Origin: an uncultured Pelagibacteraceae bacterium
GTDB taxonomy: Bacteria; Pseudomonadota; Alphaproteobacteria; Pelagibacterales; Pelagibacteraceae
Length of the DNA stretch: 64,000 nucleotides
NCBI GenBank assembly: GCA_902629285.1
Contig: CACOQN010000001.1
Span: 1-64,000, forward strand
Direction of reading: 5' to 3'
The translations under genes and the position numbers were made by a program. The notes below the pieces were generated by a model. That model did no database searches, was not told the origin of the DNA, and saw nothing but the letters and a program-made list of their open reading frames with translations. Each line of letters opens with the position of its first letter. Position 1 is the first letter of the stretch. Of this stretch, positions 27,320 through 35,978 are shown one piece after another.

Positions 27320-28108
27320 ATGATTAATCAATCATTAAAGAATAAAAAAATTATTATTTCTGCTGGTGCATCTGGTATTGGATTAGCTACAGCTAAGGTC
27401 TGTCTTTCACGTGGCGCATATGTATATCTTTGTGACATCGATAATAAATCTTTAAATAAATTAGATAAACATTCTCTTAAAAATAAAAGACTTTTTACAT
27501 TTGATTGTGATGCAGCAGACGAAAGTCAAGTATCAGATTTGTTTAAGAAAATACTTAAGAAAACAAAAAAAATTGATGCTTTGATAAATAATGTTGGAAT
27601 TGCTGGACCGACTGGATCACTTGAAAAATTAAATTCTAAAGATTGGGAAAAAACTATTCAAGTAGATGTTAATAGTCATTTTTATTTTACCAAAAGAGCT
27701 ATACCTTTAATTAAAAAATCAAGAAACGGATCAATAATTAATATTTCATCAACAGCAGGTATACTTGGTTTTCCTTTAAGATCACCTTATGCAGCAAGTA
27801 AATGGGCAATAATTGGCGTTACCAAAACTTTAGCAATGGAACTTGGAAAATTTAATATTAGAGTTAATGCAGTTTGCCCTGGTTCAATAAAAGGTGAGAG
27901 AATGAAAAGAGTAATAAGAGATAAAGCAAAATTTACAAAAGTTTCCTCTAAAACAGTTGAAAAAGAATTTATTTCAATGAGTTCTATGAAAAAGTGGATT
28001 CTAGAGGAAGATATAGGAAAAATGTGTGCTTTTTTAATATCAGATGACTCAAGCAAAGTGTCGGGGCAAGTAATCTCTGTAGATGGGCATACAGAGAGAA
28101 ACGATTAA
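27320..28108 (+). CDS. short-chain dehydrogenase/reductase
   Basis: A 262-residue classical SDR. It has the cofactor motif ASGIGLA, NNVGIAG, the catalytic serine (NISSTAG) and the Tyr-Lys pair YAASK, ending in SGQVISVDGHTE. The first glycine of the usual TGxxxGIG is a serine (SAGASGIG). It follows proV by 3 nt and so belongs to the importer operon. It probably oxidises or reduces an alcohol/ketone in the same catabolic route. It overlaps the convergent GFA-family gene by 4 nt. Confidence 0.88.
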   Translation: MINQSLKNKKIIISAGASGIGLATAKVCLSRGAYVYLCDIDNKSLNKLDKHSLKNKRLFTFDCDAADESQVSDLFKKILKKTKKIDALINNVGIAGPTGSLEKLNSKDWEKTIQVDVNSHFYFTKRAIPLIKKSRNGSIINISSTAGILGFPLRSPYAASKWAIIGVTKTLAMELGKFNIRVNAVCPGSIKGERMKRVIRDKAKFTKVSSKTVEKEFISMSSMKKWILEEDIGKMCAFLISDDSSKVSGQVISVDGHTERND

Positions 28109-28503
28109 TTTGAAAATCTTTTATATTTTGGAAGTTTATCAGTTATTTTATAAAAATCTGATTTAGAACTGACAAATATATTTCGCATTGTTTTAAGACC
28201 TGTTTTTCCGTTAAACATACCTGCTGCTATCGAAATATTATCTGAATTTTTAAATTTAAAAAAAATACTAGCCCCACATTTATTACAAAAACCTCTTCTT
28301 GCGTGAATAGATGATTTAAACCATTTAAGTGTTTTTTTATTTATAAATTTAATATCCTTATCTTTAACATTAGAGTAGGCACCATATGATCCATGAGTTT
28401 TTCTACACTGAATACAATGACAATTTGAAACGTTTCTGTGTATACCACTAGTTTTAAACTTTACTCCTTCACATAAACAACTAGCTATCAAAGTTCTCTT
28501 CAT
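28105..28503 (-). CDS. GFA/CENP-V-family zinc protein
   Basis: A 132-residue protein of the glutathione-dependent formaldehyde-activating (GFA/CENP-V) family. Zinc ligands are visible in SNCHCIQCRKTHG (CxCxxC) and in CNKCGAS, with an early cysteine at ASCLCEG. The formaldehyde role of the family is disputed. It is, however, in one operon with a Rieske oxygenase of the type that can N-demethylate methylated amines and release formaldehyde, so a detoxifying role is worth considering. It is last of the minus-strand operon that starts at 35214. Confidence 0.82.
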   Translation of the reverse strand: MKRTLIASCLCEGVKFKTSGIHRNVSNCHCIQCRKTHGSYGAYSNVKDKDIKFINKKTLKWFKSSIHARRGFCNKCGASIFFKFKNSDNISIAAGMFNGKTGLKTMRNIFVSSKSDFYKITDKLPKYKRFSN

Positions 28504-29447
28504 TATCTTCTAATTTTATTTTCGTATTTTTTTCTTAACTTTTGAAGATCAACTAAATACTGATCTCTTATATTTGATATCATTGCGACCGATTTACCTT
28601 TGGCTTGTTTTGCTGTCCCTGAAATAAGTCTAGATGATAGTTTTTTTGATAATTTTGGAGCTTTTAATTTTGTCCAAGGTAATTTTAAAGCAGGTCCAAA
28701 TTGTTCAAGCATATGTTTCATCCCAGTTTTTCCACCTGCTAAATGAAAAGTTAAAAATGTACCCATTAAGGACCATCTTAGTCCTGGACCATCCTCAATC
28801 GCTCTGTCTAGTTCCTCAGTAGTTGCATATCCTTCGTTAATAATATGTAGCCCTTCTCTCCATAAAGCTTCTTGTAACCTATCAGATAAATATCCAGGTA
28901 ACTCATTTTTTACCATAATTGGATTCATGGAAATCGATTTATAAAACTTTTTAGCTTCTTTTAAAAATTTATTTTTTGTTTTTTTACCTGGCACAATTTC
29001 AACAGCAGGTAATAAATAGACAGGATTAAATGGATGTCCAATCATTGTTCTTTCAGGATTTTTACATTTAGAATAAATTCTTGAAGGTAACAGGCCTGAA
29101 GAACTTGATGAAATAATTGCATTGGGTTTAGCATATTTTCCAATTAAGCTCATTAATTTAGTTTTTAAAGCATAATTTTCACTAGCACATTCTTGAACAA
29201 AATCTGCATTTCTTAGAGTTTCTTCAATTGTAGTAAAAAATTTAAAATTTTTAAGATTAATTGATTTTTTATTAAAAAGTTTTTTTACATATGGCCAAGT
29301 TCTTCTAATTTCTGAAATTAAATTTTTTTTTAATTTAAGATCTTTGTCGTAAGCATAAACAATTTTATTATGAACCAAACATCTGATAATCCAACCTGTG
29401 CCAATTACACCAGTGCCTACTACTGCTACTTTATGAATTCTTGTCAT
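28503..29447 (-). CDS. L-carnitine 3-dehydrogenase
   Basis: A 314-residue member of the 3-hydroxyacyl-CoA dehydrogenase fold. It has NAD motif VGTGVIGTGW (10-19), the catalytic histidine H138 in GHPFNPVYLLPAVE, and DGPGLRWSLMGTF (219-231) with LEQFGPALKLPW, characteristic of L-carnitine dehydrogenase. It oxidises carnitine to 3-dehydrocarnitine. In some bacteria the enzyme is fused to a betainyl-CoA thioesterase; here it is single-domain and a separate thioesterase lies at 35979-36446. A BKACE gene for the next step is in the same operon. TAATG-type overlap with the GFA gene. Confidence 0.88.
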   Translation of the reverse strand: MTRIHKVAVVGTGVIGTGWIIRCLVHNKIVYAYDKDLKLKKNLISEIRRTWPYVKKLFNKKSINLKNFKFFTTIEETLRNADFVQECASENYALKTKLMSLIGKYAKPNAIISSSSSGLLPSRIYSKCKNPERTMIGHPFNPVYLLPAVEIVPGKKTKNKFLKEAKKFYKSISMNPIMVKNELPGYLSDRLQEALWREGLHIINEGYATTEELDRAIEDGPGLRWSLMGTFLTFHLAGGKTGMKHMLEQFGPALKLPWTKLKAPKLSKKLSSRLISGTAKQAKGKSVAMISNIRDQYLVDLQKLRKKYENKIRR

Positions 29448-29448
29448 T

Positions 29449-30459
29449 TCAATTTAAAAGTTCTTTAATATTTTTATCAAGTTTTTTTTCAAAATTTTTA
29501 TCATTTCCAGGATTTGCTGCACAATGACCAAAAGATGAATCTACCGGTCTTAAAGAAGAATTAGGAATAAATTTTTCTTCATATTTATTATCTTCAGTTC
29601 TAAAATAAAGATCTTGATTGCAAGGCATCAAAATTGTTTTTGCTTTAATTGATTTAAGTGCTTTAGTATAATTATTTTTATAAATTGGTCCTTTGCTTAT
29701 ATCGTTAAGTTGCCAAGTTTTAAGCTTTGAAAGTAAATTATTTGCATCCCAATTTCTAGCATGATCATTTTCCCAATCCTTTAATAATTCTTCAGAATTT
29801 TTGTAACCAAGTTTTTTATATAATTTTTCTCTATAAAATTTTTGAGAAAAAGCCCAACCAGCATAAACTCGTCCAAACGCTCTTAAACCTTTAACCGGTT
29901 GTTTTTTATAGTTACCTTTATTCCAATTTTTATCAGCAGTAAGCGCGGCTTTAACTCCTTCTAAAAACACATGGTTATGAATTGATGTTTTTGACGAAGC
30001 ACAAAAAGGCAGAATTGCTTTGACCATATTTGGATATTGTGCTGCCCATTGATAAGACTGACAACCAGCCATTGACCAACCTGTTACTAGTGCTATTTTT
30101 TTTATTTTTAATTTCTCTGTAATAAGTTTGTGTTGACAGTAAATATTATCCCATAATGTTATGGTTGGAAATTTTGCTCCAAATTGTTTTTTTATAGAAT
30201 TATTTGGTGATGAAGAAAAACCATTTCCAAACATATTAATTGATACGATAAAGTATTTATTTGGATTTATAGCTCTATTTTTCCCGATAAATCCCTCGTT
30301 TCTTATGTGGCTTCCTGTGTAAAAGGTTGGAAGAACAATTACATTAGAGCTACTTTTATTTAATTTACCATAAGTTTTATATGCTAGTTCTGCAGAATTT
30401 AAAATTTTACCTGATAAAAGCTTAACGTTTCCTAATTTAAACGTCTCATAACTAGCCAT
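29449..30459 (-). CDS. MetX-like alpha/beta-hydrolase (homoserine O-acetyltransferase family)
   Basis: A 336-residue alpha/beta-hydrolase of the homoserine acetyltransferase superfamily. The nucleophile elbow is GWSMAG (Ser about 129), the acid lies in CNQDLYF and the histidine in FGHCAANPGND. The early NVIVLPTFYTGSH differs from true MetX. Several family members are hydrolases rather than transferases. Its place in a catabolic operon between carnitine dehydrogenase (1 nt) and a glutamine-synthetase-like ligase (3 nt) argues against methionine synthesis and for ester or amide hydrolysis. The substrate is unknown. Confidence 0.8.
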   Translation of the reverse strand: MASYETFKLGNVKLLSGKILNSAELAYKTYGKLNKSSSNVIVLPTFYTGSHIRNEGFIGKNRAINPNKYFIVSINMFGNGFSSSPNNSIKKQFGAKFPTITLWDNIYCQHKLITEKLKIKKIALVTGWSMAGCQSYQWAAQYPNMVKAILPFCASSKTSIHNHVFLEGVKAALTADKNWNKGNYKKQPVKGLRAFGRVYAGWAFSQKFYREKLYKKLGYKNSEELLKDWENDHARNWDANNLLSKLKTWQLNDISKGPIYKNNYTKALKSIKAKTILMPCNQDLYFRTEDNKYEEKFIPNSSLRPVDSSFGHCAANPGNDKNFEKKLDKNIKELLN

Positions 30460-30462
30460 GGA

Positions 30463-31884
30463 TCAATAGAGTCTTAGGTACTCTTTTACTTCCCAATCAG
30501 TAACTGCTTGATGGTATCTTTCCCACTCATCATTTTTATAAGCAAGCAAAGATTTTTTCATGACTGATCCTATTACTTCTTCAGATAATTCATCTTTTTT
30601 CAGCGCTTCTATAGCCATTAGTAAATTTCTTGGAAGTCTTTTAATTCCAAGTTTTTTAAACTCACTATCAGTCATATCATAAAGATCTTGATCAGTTGGT
30701 TTACCTGGGTGAATTTTATTTTTAATACCTTCTACAGCTGCTGAAAGTGTCATTGAAAAAGCTAAATATACATTCATTGTCATATCTGCAGCTCTATTTT
30801 CAATGCAATATCTATTTTGTGGTAATCTAAACTGAGCTGATCTGTTATTGTGTCCATATGTGATATTTGTTGGCGCCCAAGTAACTGTACCCCCTTCAAA
30901 TCCACCAACTCTTGGTACCAATCCATTATATGAATTTACAGTTGAACATGTGATTGAAGTTAGAGCTTCTGCGTGTTTCATAAGCCCACCTACGGCAAAC
31001 AAAGACTCTTTAGACCATTTATTTCCACCATCAAAAATATTTTTCCCATTTTTATCAACCATTGAAAAATTTATATGGGCTCCTGATCTCCAATCACCAA
31101 TTGTTGGTTTTGGCATAAATGTGATAAACATATTATGTTTTTTTGCGACCTCTTTAAGAAGAATACGAAGAAAAACTAATCTGTCAGCCATTTCTAAAAG
31201 ATTCGTATAATGGAAATCTAATTCAAATTGAGAATATGCACCTTCAGCAACTACATCGTGTAGTTTCCAGCCTAATCCGTTAAGAATATCTATTAATTCT
31301 TTTAAAAAATGCATTGAGTCGAATGAATGCTCAACATCATAACCGAAAGCTTGACGTCTCGGTCTAATTCCTTTTATAGGATCAGTATCAATAGCTTTTA
31401 TAGGTTGACCATTTTCATCATACTTCATTGCAATAAATTCAGGTTCCACACCAGCCATACCTTTGTATCCAGAATCTTGAGCTTTTTGCATGTTGCGTTT
31501 TAAAGCCTGTCTTGGACAAACATTATAGGGTTTATCTTCCCAAAAAAGGTCTGCAAAAATAATTGCTGTAGATGTATCCCATGGACAAATATAAACAGAA
31601 TCTAAATCTGGTAACATTACCTGATCAGAGTCTGCTGGTGTTAATTCTGGAACAAAAGAAATAGAATGAACAGCAAATTGAGGACCTTTTCCTAAACATA
31701 ATGGTTCAAAATCGGACATAGGAACAGGTTTTGATTTTGGGATACCATGGAGATCAATCCAACTTGATAAAACGTATTTTACACCAGCATTTTTTAATTT
31801 TTTATGAACTGCAGGTATTTTTTTTCTATTACGATCAACTGCATCTTTGAAATTTTCATAATAGATTTTTTCGTTTTTATTCAA
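30463..31884 (-). CDS. glutamine synthetase-family gamma-glutamyl ligase (GlnT/GMAS-like)
   Basis: A 473-residue GS-fold ligase with metal/glutamate motifs GVEPEF, EGAYSQFELDF, SGAHINFS and RLPQNRYCIENRAAD. The WIDLHGIPKSK N-terminal segment is that of type III/GlnT and gamma-glutamylmethylamide synthetase-like proteins rather than GlnA. It could glutamylate an amine, such as methylamine or another product of the neighbouring oxygenases, or ammonia. Translation starts at UUG, fixed by a full AGGAGG site eight nucleotides upstream. Its neighbours are a cupin and a MetX-like hydrolase. Confidence 0.85.
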   Translation of the reverse strand: MNKNEKIYYENFKDAVDRNRKKIPAVHKKLKNAGVKYVLSSWIDLHGIPKSKPVPMSDFEPLCLGKGPQFAVHSISFVPELTPADSDQVMLPDLDSVYICPWDTSTAIIFADLFWEDKPYNVCPRQALKRNMQKAQDSGYKGMAGVEPEFIAMKYDENGQPIKAIDTDPIKGIRPRRQAFGYDVEHSFDSMHFLKELIDILNGLGWKLHDVVAEGAYSQFELDFHYTNLLEMADRLVFLRILLKEVAKKHNMFITFMPKPTIGDWRSGAHINFSMVDKNGKNIFDGGNKWSKESLFAVGGLMKHAEALTSITCSTVNSYNGLVPRVGGFEGGTVTWAPTNITYGHNNRSAQFRLPQNRYCIENRAADMTMNVYLAFSMTLSAAVEGIKNKIHPGKPTDQDLYDMTDSEFKKLGIKRLPRNLLMAIEALKKDELSEEVIGSVMKKSLLAYKNDEWERYHQAVTDWEVKEYLRLY

Positions 31885-31901
31885 GTTGATTTCCTCCTAA
31901 T

Positions 31902-32300
31902 TTACGGTTGTGGCATGTCCTCAGGATCAATTCCAGGCACAAAAGTAATGCCAGCTTTTTGTTTCCAGTCATGAGGATATGCCGCATAAAATATTACACA
32001 TTTTTCATCACACTCATATGCTATGTGATTATCTTTAGGAATATAAAGTACATCCCCAGGGTTGCAGACATATGATTGCCCATCACATGTCAATCTAAAA
32101 GTTCCTTCCATACAGTAAATAATTTCATCACAAGTCAAATCCCATGGCACGGATACTTTGTTTAAAAAATTTAACCCTCCACACATCGTATTACTTACTT
32201 TACTAGTGACAAATGGTTTAATATAACTTTTGCCTGGTTCTAGAGTATGAAGTCTATGTTCTATATCTTTAAATTTATACAGCTGAGGCTTATTTGACAT
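31902..32300 (-). CDS. small cupin protein (EutQ-like beta-barrel)
   Basis: A 132-residue single cupin domain from the ATG at 32300, chosen because AAAGGAA lies 6-7 nt upstream. A UUG five codons earlier is less likely. It has a cupin core around CDEIIYCMEGTF and the PGDVLYIPKDNHIAYE second motif. It resembles EutQ-type or sugar-isomerase-like cupins and may bind a metal, although few histidines are conserved. It lies between glyoxalase and glutamine-synthetase-like genes in a catabolic operon. No function is assigned. Confidence 0.78.
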   Translation of the reverse strand: MSNKPQLYKFKDIEHRLHTLEPGKSYIKPFVTSKVSNTMCGGLNFLNKVSVPWDLTCDEIIYCMEGTFRLTCDGQSYVCNPGDVLYIPKDNHIAYECDEKCVIFYAAYPHDWKQKAGITFVPGIDPEDMPQP

Positions 32301-32316
32301 TCTAATTCCTTTCAAT

Positions 32317-32736
32317 TTATATTTTTAGTGGTTCATTTAATTCAACTTTGTAGCCATCAGGATCTTCACAAAATGCTATTACTCTTGTTCCATGTTTCAT
32401 TGGACCTGGTTTACGAGTTATATTAACACCAAGTTTTTCAAGATCTTCACAAGCTTTATAAACATCTGGAGTTTCTATACAGACATGGCCCCATCCGTTT
32501 CCTTTGTCATAATCTTCCTTTTGATCCCAATTATGAGTAAGCTCTAAACAAGGAGACTCGGTTTCTAAACCATATCCAATAAAAGCATTTGTAAATTTTC
32601 CTTCTGGATAATCTGTTTTTCTTAAAACTTTCATACCTAGTGTTTTGCAGTAAAAATTAAAAGATGCTTCCAGATCTTTAACTCTTATCATTGTATGGGC
32701 TAATCGATATCCCTCTAGATTAATCTCTTTAGACAT
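32317..32736 (-). CDS. gloA: glyoxalase I (lactoylglutathione lyase)
   Basis: A 139-residue vicinal-oxygen-chelate protein with all four metal ligands expected of GloA: H14, E65, H84 and E132. It also has MIRVKDLEASFNFYCKTLGMKVLRK and CEDPDGYKVEL. It converts the methylglyoxal-glutathione hemithioacetal to lactoylglutathione. It overlaps the Rieske oxygenase gene by 8 nt. In this operon it may detoxify methylglyoxal or act on a related 2-oxoaldehyde thiol adduct. Confidence 0.88.
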   Translation of the reverse strand: MSKEINLEGYRLAHTMIRVKDLEASFNFYCKTLGMKVLRKTDYPEGKFTNAFIGYGLETESPCLELTHNWDQKEDYDKGNGWGHVCIETPDVYKACEDLEKLGVNITRKPGPMKHGTRVIAFCEDPDGYKVELNEPLKI

Positions 32737-33865
32737 TTTTTTTCCTTTTTATTGATTTAGAAGACTTCATTGTAGCATCTACTATTAATTTTTGAAATGC
32801 TTGAACACCTTTTTCCCAAACTGGAGACAATAGACCACCTTCATGAGATGCTGGAGAATGTCTGCCTTCTTGAAGTCTTTCGCACATTTCGTGATCTTCT
32901 TTATGAACACTCCACCATATATTTTTAACCATTTTAATTTCTTCCTCGCTCATATCTTTACCGTCTGTAGTGTAAATTATCCTTTTTTGAGATGTCAAAC
33001 CTGGGCTAATAGGCACATTAAGATAAACACCAATTTGATTTGGATAGTAAGAGCCAATAATAAAATTTGGGAATAGCGATAAATATCTGGATGTTACAGA
33101 TAAGGCTGTACTATTTTTGGTATCTTCTTCAGCTACATCTACTCCACTACCATAACAAACACCATCTACAACTGTGTAATGATCTTTAAGTGGTTGGTTG
33201 GTAGTAGTTTTATGAACGAATTGTACGTGATAAGGTTCAATAAAATTTTCAATTAAAAATTTCCAATTAGTATTTATGTTTCCAAAATCTAATGTTGCCG
33301 CATATCTTAATTTAGTAAAATCGATATCATTAAACTTTGAAATAAGTGGTTTTGCATATTGCTCAAATTTTTTTGCTTTGCCATTAAAATTAATAAAAAT
33401 CCAATCGTGCCAAATGTGAATCTTTATTGGTTTTAAACCGTGATCAATATAATTAAATCCTTGTGGTTTGTGTTGATTTGTACCACCAACATGAGGCGCT
33501 GCCTTTAAGTTTCCATCAAGATCATAACTCCAAGCGTGATAAGGACAACTTATGATTTTACCTACATTTTTTTTTTCATCGATAAGCTTTAGGCATCTAT
33601 GACTACAAACATTATGGAAGGCTTTTATTTCATTATTATTGTTTTTTAATAAAAGTATCGGTTTATTTGCTATAAATAGTGGAATTACATCTCCAGAATT
33701 TTTTAGTTCATGAGCAAAACCCACAAATAACCAGTCATTAGATAAAACTGTTTCACATTCTTTTTTCCAAAAATTTTCATCAATATAAGATTTTGCTGGT
33801 AAACCAAATATGGTGTTAGCATTTTTTGATTTTTTGATTTTTACTAAATTTTTTCCTTTAGACAT
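32729..33865 (-). CDS. Rieske-type oxygenase alpha subunit (quaternary-amine/aromatic class)
   Basis: A 378-residue ring-hydroxylating-dioxygenase-type alpha subunit. The Rieske [2Fe-2S] motif is C87-x-H89-x17-C107-x2-H110. The mononuclear iron site lies in NWKFLIENFIEPYHVQFVH (H213, H218). Relatives include carnitine oxygenase CntA, glycine-betaine demethylase GbcA and stachydrine demethylase. With carnitine dehydrogenase and a GFA protein in the same operon, N-demethylation or C-N cleavage of a methylated amine is a good guess. No reductase partner is encoded in the window. A 153-nt spacer upstream may hold its own promoter. Confidence 0.87.
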   Translation of the reverse strand: MSKGKNLVKIKKSKNANTIFGLPAKSYIDENFWKKECETVLSNDWLFVGFAHELKNSGDVIPLFIANKPILLLKNNNNEIKAFHNVCSHRCLKLIDEKKNVGKIISCPYHAWSYDLDGNLKAAPHVGGTNQHKPQGFNYIDHGLKPIKIHIWHDWIFINFNGKAKKFEQYAKPLISKFNDIDFTKLRYAATLDFGNINTNWKFLIENFIEPYHVQFVHKTTTNQPLKDHYTVVDGVCYGSGVDVAEEDTKNSTALSVTSRYLSLFPNFIIGSYYPNQIGVYLNVPISPGLTSQKRIIYTTDGKDMSEEEIKMVKNIWWSVHKEDHEMCERLQEGRHSPASHEGGLLSPVWEKGVQAFQKLIVDATMKSSKSIKRKKNV

Positions 33866-33938
33866 AAGCTAGTAGAAAGTTATTAATTATATTGAAAACC
33901 CTATTTTAGAATATGAGGATTTACAATAAAATATTTTG

Positions 33939-33950
33939 CTATTGCAATAG
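33939..33950. promoter_or_regulatory. 12-bp palindrome upstream of the Rieske sub-operon
   Basis: CTATTGCAATAG is perfectly palindromic and lies in the 153-nt gap between the ABM-like gene and the Rieske oxygenase gene. On the minus strand TTGCAA could also be part of a -35 element, so a regulator bound here could control an internal promoter. Confidence 0.35.
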
Positions 33951-34018
33951 GCCACGAGCAAATGTATCAAAATGTGAATAATCAGAGAAAATTTTGAAGT
34001 TAAAAACCTGAAAAGTAA

Positions 34019-34327
34019 TTATATAATATCGATTGGGTTAAGAACTTTTACCTCTATAGGTTTATTTAAAAGATCATTAATTTTAGATCTATAATCTTTA
34101 TAATGCTCTGTATTTCTATGAAAATCTAACGCTTCAGTATCTTTATAAATTTCAAATAAATGAAAAGATTCAATTTTTTTTTCTGAATTTTTTTCCTCAT
34201 AAAAATTATAAAGTTCATTACCCTCTTCTAATCTCGTTGGTTTTGTCATAGATAATAAAATTTCTCGAACATCATTAACTTTATCTTCCTTGGGATAAAA
34301 ACTTGCTATAACAGTTATCTTTGACAT
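34019..34327 (-). CDS. ABM-family antibiotic-biosynthesis-monooxygenase-like protein
   Basis: A 102-residue ferredoxin-like-fold domain (ABM family). It starts KITVIASFYPKEDK, has a central EEGNELYNFYEE and ends in HFRNTEHYKDY-like residues. Such proteins are small cofactor-free monooxygenases, quinone-modifying enzymes or heme oxygenases. It is TAATG-coupled to the BKACE gene and stands before the Rieske oxygenase. Its role in the pathway is not clear. Confidence 0.78.
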   Translation of the reverse strand: MSKITVIASFYPKEDKVNDVREILLSMTKPTRLEEGNELYNFYEEKNSEKKIESFHLFEIYKDTEALDFHRNTEHYKDYRSKINDLLNKPIEVKVLNPIDII

Positions 34328-35214
34328 TAATAATGTTTTACTAATTTTAGTTTTTCTCTTGTCTCAGCTGGTGTCATTGGTGAATATCCAAGTTCATCTA
34401 TTATTCTTATAGCTTTTTCAACTAATTGAGCATTAGTTGCCAACTTACCTTTTGATAGATACAGATTATCTTCTAATCCAACTCTTGGATTTCCTCCCAT
34501 AAGAACAGTTTGCGCAACAAATGGCATTTCATTTCTTGAAATTGCAAATCCTGACCATACACCTTCCTTGGGCATAATATCTTTCATTGCTTGCATAGCT
34601 GATATTGTTGCAGGGGCTCCCCATGGAATTCCTAAACACATTTGAAAAAGAGGTGGATCACTTAGTAGTCCCTCTTTATAAATCTGCGAACCAAACCACA
34701 TATTACCCAAATCAAACGCCTCTATTTCTGGTTTCACTTTAATTTCTTGCAACTTTTTTGCAGCTTTTCTTAAATCATTTGGAGTATTAACTGTAATAAC
34801 TGAGCTATCACCAAAATTTAGTGTACCTGCATCTAATGTACAAATTTCGGGAAGAAATTGTTCTGCATTTGCAATTCTTTCCATTACATTTGCCATATCA
34901 GTCATCGGACCAAATTCTAAAGGATTTTTTCCTTGTCCAATATCAAGGTCTCCCCCCATGCCAGTTGTTAAGTTCAAAATTACATCTGTGTCACTTGATC
35001 TGATTCTATCAATAACCTCTTTATATAATTCCAATCTTCTACTTGGAGTTCCATCATCCTCTCTAACATGAATATGAGCGATTGCAGCTCCAGCTTTTGC
35101 AGCCTCTATTGAGGCTTTGGCAATTTGTTCTGGTGTTTTTGGTAAATCGGGATGCTTGCTAGCAGTGTCACCTGATCCAGTTACTGCACACGATATAAAA
35201 ACTTTATTGCTCAT
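34327..35214 (-). CDS. beta-keto acid cleavage enzyme (BKACE), probably 3-dehydrocarnitine-specific
   Basis: A 295-residue TIM-barrel enzyme of the BKACE (DUF849) family. Zinc ligands are H47 and H49 in AHIHVRE, with the EIEAFD (163-168) and NPRVGLEDNLYL segments of the family. BKACEs condense a beta-keto acid with acetyl-CoA to give acetoacetate and a new acyl-CoA. With 3-dehydrocarnitine the product is betainyl-CoA. The same operon carries L-carnitine dehydrogenase and the divergent unit carries a matching thioesterase, which strongly supports that substrate. It is first gene of the minus-strand operon, 35 nt from the divergent aldolase-like gene. Confidence 0.88.
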   Translation of the reverse strand: MSNKVFISCAVTGSGDTASKHPDLPKTPEQIAKASIEAAKAGAAIAHIHVREDDGTPSRRLELYKEVIDRIRSSDTDVILNLTTGMGGDLDIGQGKNPLEFGPMTDMANVMERIANAEQFLPEICTLDAGTLNFGDSSVITVNTPNDLRKAAKKLQEIKVKPEIEAFDLGNMWFGSQIYKEGLLSDPPLFQMCLGIPWGAPATISAMQAMKDIMPKEGVWSGFAISRNEMPFVAQTVLMGGNPRVGLEDNLYLSKGKLATNAQLVEKAIRIIDELGYSPMTPAETREKLKLVKHY

Positions 35215-35249
35215 AAATTGTAAATTAAATATAGTTTAATTTAACAAAA

Positions 35250-35978
35250 ATGGAAATAACCGAATTACAAAAAGATTTAGCTGCTACTTTTAGATGGACT
35301 GCAAGACTAAATATGCACGAGGGTGTTGCAAACCATTTTAGTGCGTGCCTTCCAGGCTCATCAACCGATTTCTACGTAAATAAAGCTGGCATACATTTTA
35401 GTCAAATTAAAGCTAGTGATTTAATTTTAGTGACTAAAGAAAATATTAATGAACTAAAGAATAAGCCTAATTTAATTGATCCTACGGCAATTAGTATTCA
35501 TGGTGCAATACATCAAAAAATTCCACATGCAAAATGTATTTTTCATTGTCATTCAAAGTATGCAACAGCATTATCAACATTAAAAGATCCAATAATGAAA
35601 CCTATAGATCAAAATACTATGATATTTTATAATAGAGTCTCAGTTTATAATGAATTTGGAGGATTAGGATTTGAGGATGAGGCTATGAAGATGGCTAGTG
35701 CTTTAGGAAACAAACAACATATGTTGCTTGCTAACCATGGAATTATTACAACAGGACAGACCGTTGCAGAAGGTTTTAATTATTTATATTATTTTGAAAA
35801 AGCAGCAGAAACTTATTTAACTGCTTTATCCTCAAATCAGGAATTGAATGTAGTTAGGGAAGATGTCGCTGAAAAAACAGCTGAAGAAACTGCAAACTAT
35901 CCAATTGATTTAGCAAAATTACATCTTGATCAAATAAAGTTAATTTTAGATAAAGAAGAACCAGATTATAAAAATTAA
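35250..35978 (+). CDS. class II aldolase/adducin-family protein
   Basis: A 242-residue class II aldolase/adducin-head domain. The zinc-binding HCHSKYATAL (HxH) and the later ANHG histidine are present, as is the N-terminal GVANHFSACLP segment. Members cleave sugar phosphates or act as epimerases, decarboxylases or lyases on small hydroxy acids. It heads a tight plus-strand operon (thioesterase, TauD-like, HD oxygenase, GMC flavoenzyme). Its position suggests action on a hydroxylated product of the pathway, but no substrate can be named. Confidence 0.83.
   Translation: MEITELQKDLAATFRWTARLNMHEGVANHFSACLPGSSTDFYVNKAGIHFSQIKASDLILVTKENINELKNKPNLIDPTAISIHGAIHQKIPHAKCIFHCHSKYATALSTLKDPIMKPIDQNTMIFYNRVSVYNEFGGLGFEDEAMKMASALGNKQHMLLANHGIITTGQTVAEGFNYLYYFEKAAETYLTALSSNQELNVVREDVAEKTAEETANYPIDLAKLHLDQIKLILDKEEPDYKN

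Noticed and set aside
30848-31210. 120-codon plus-strand frame
   Set aside because: Antisense to the GS-family ligase; no recognisable domain.
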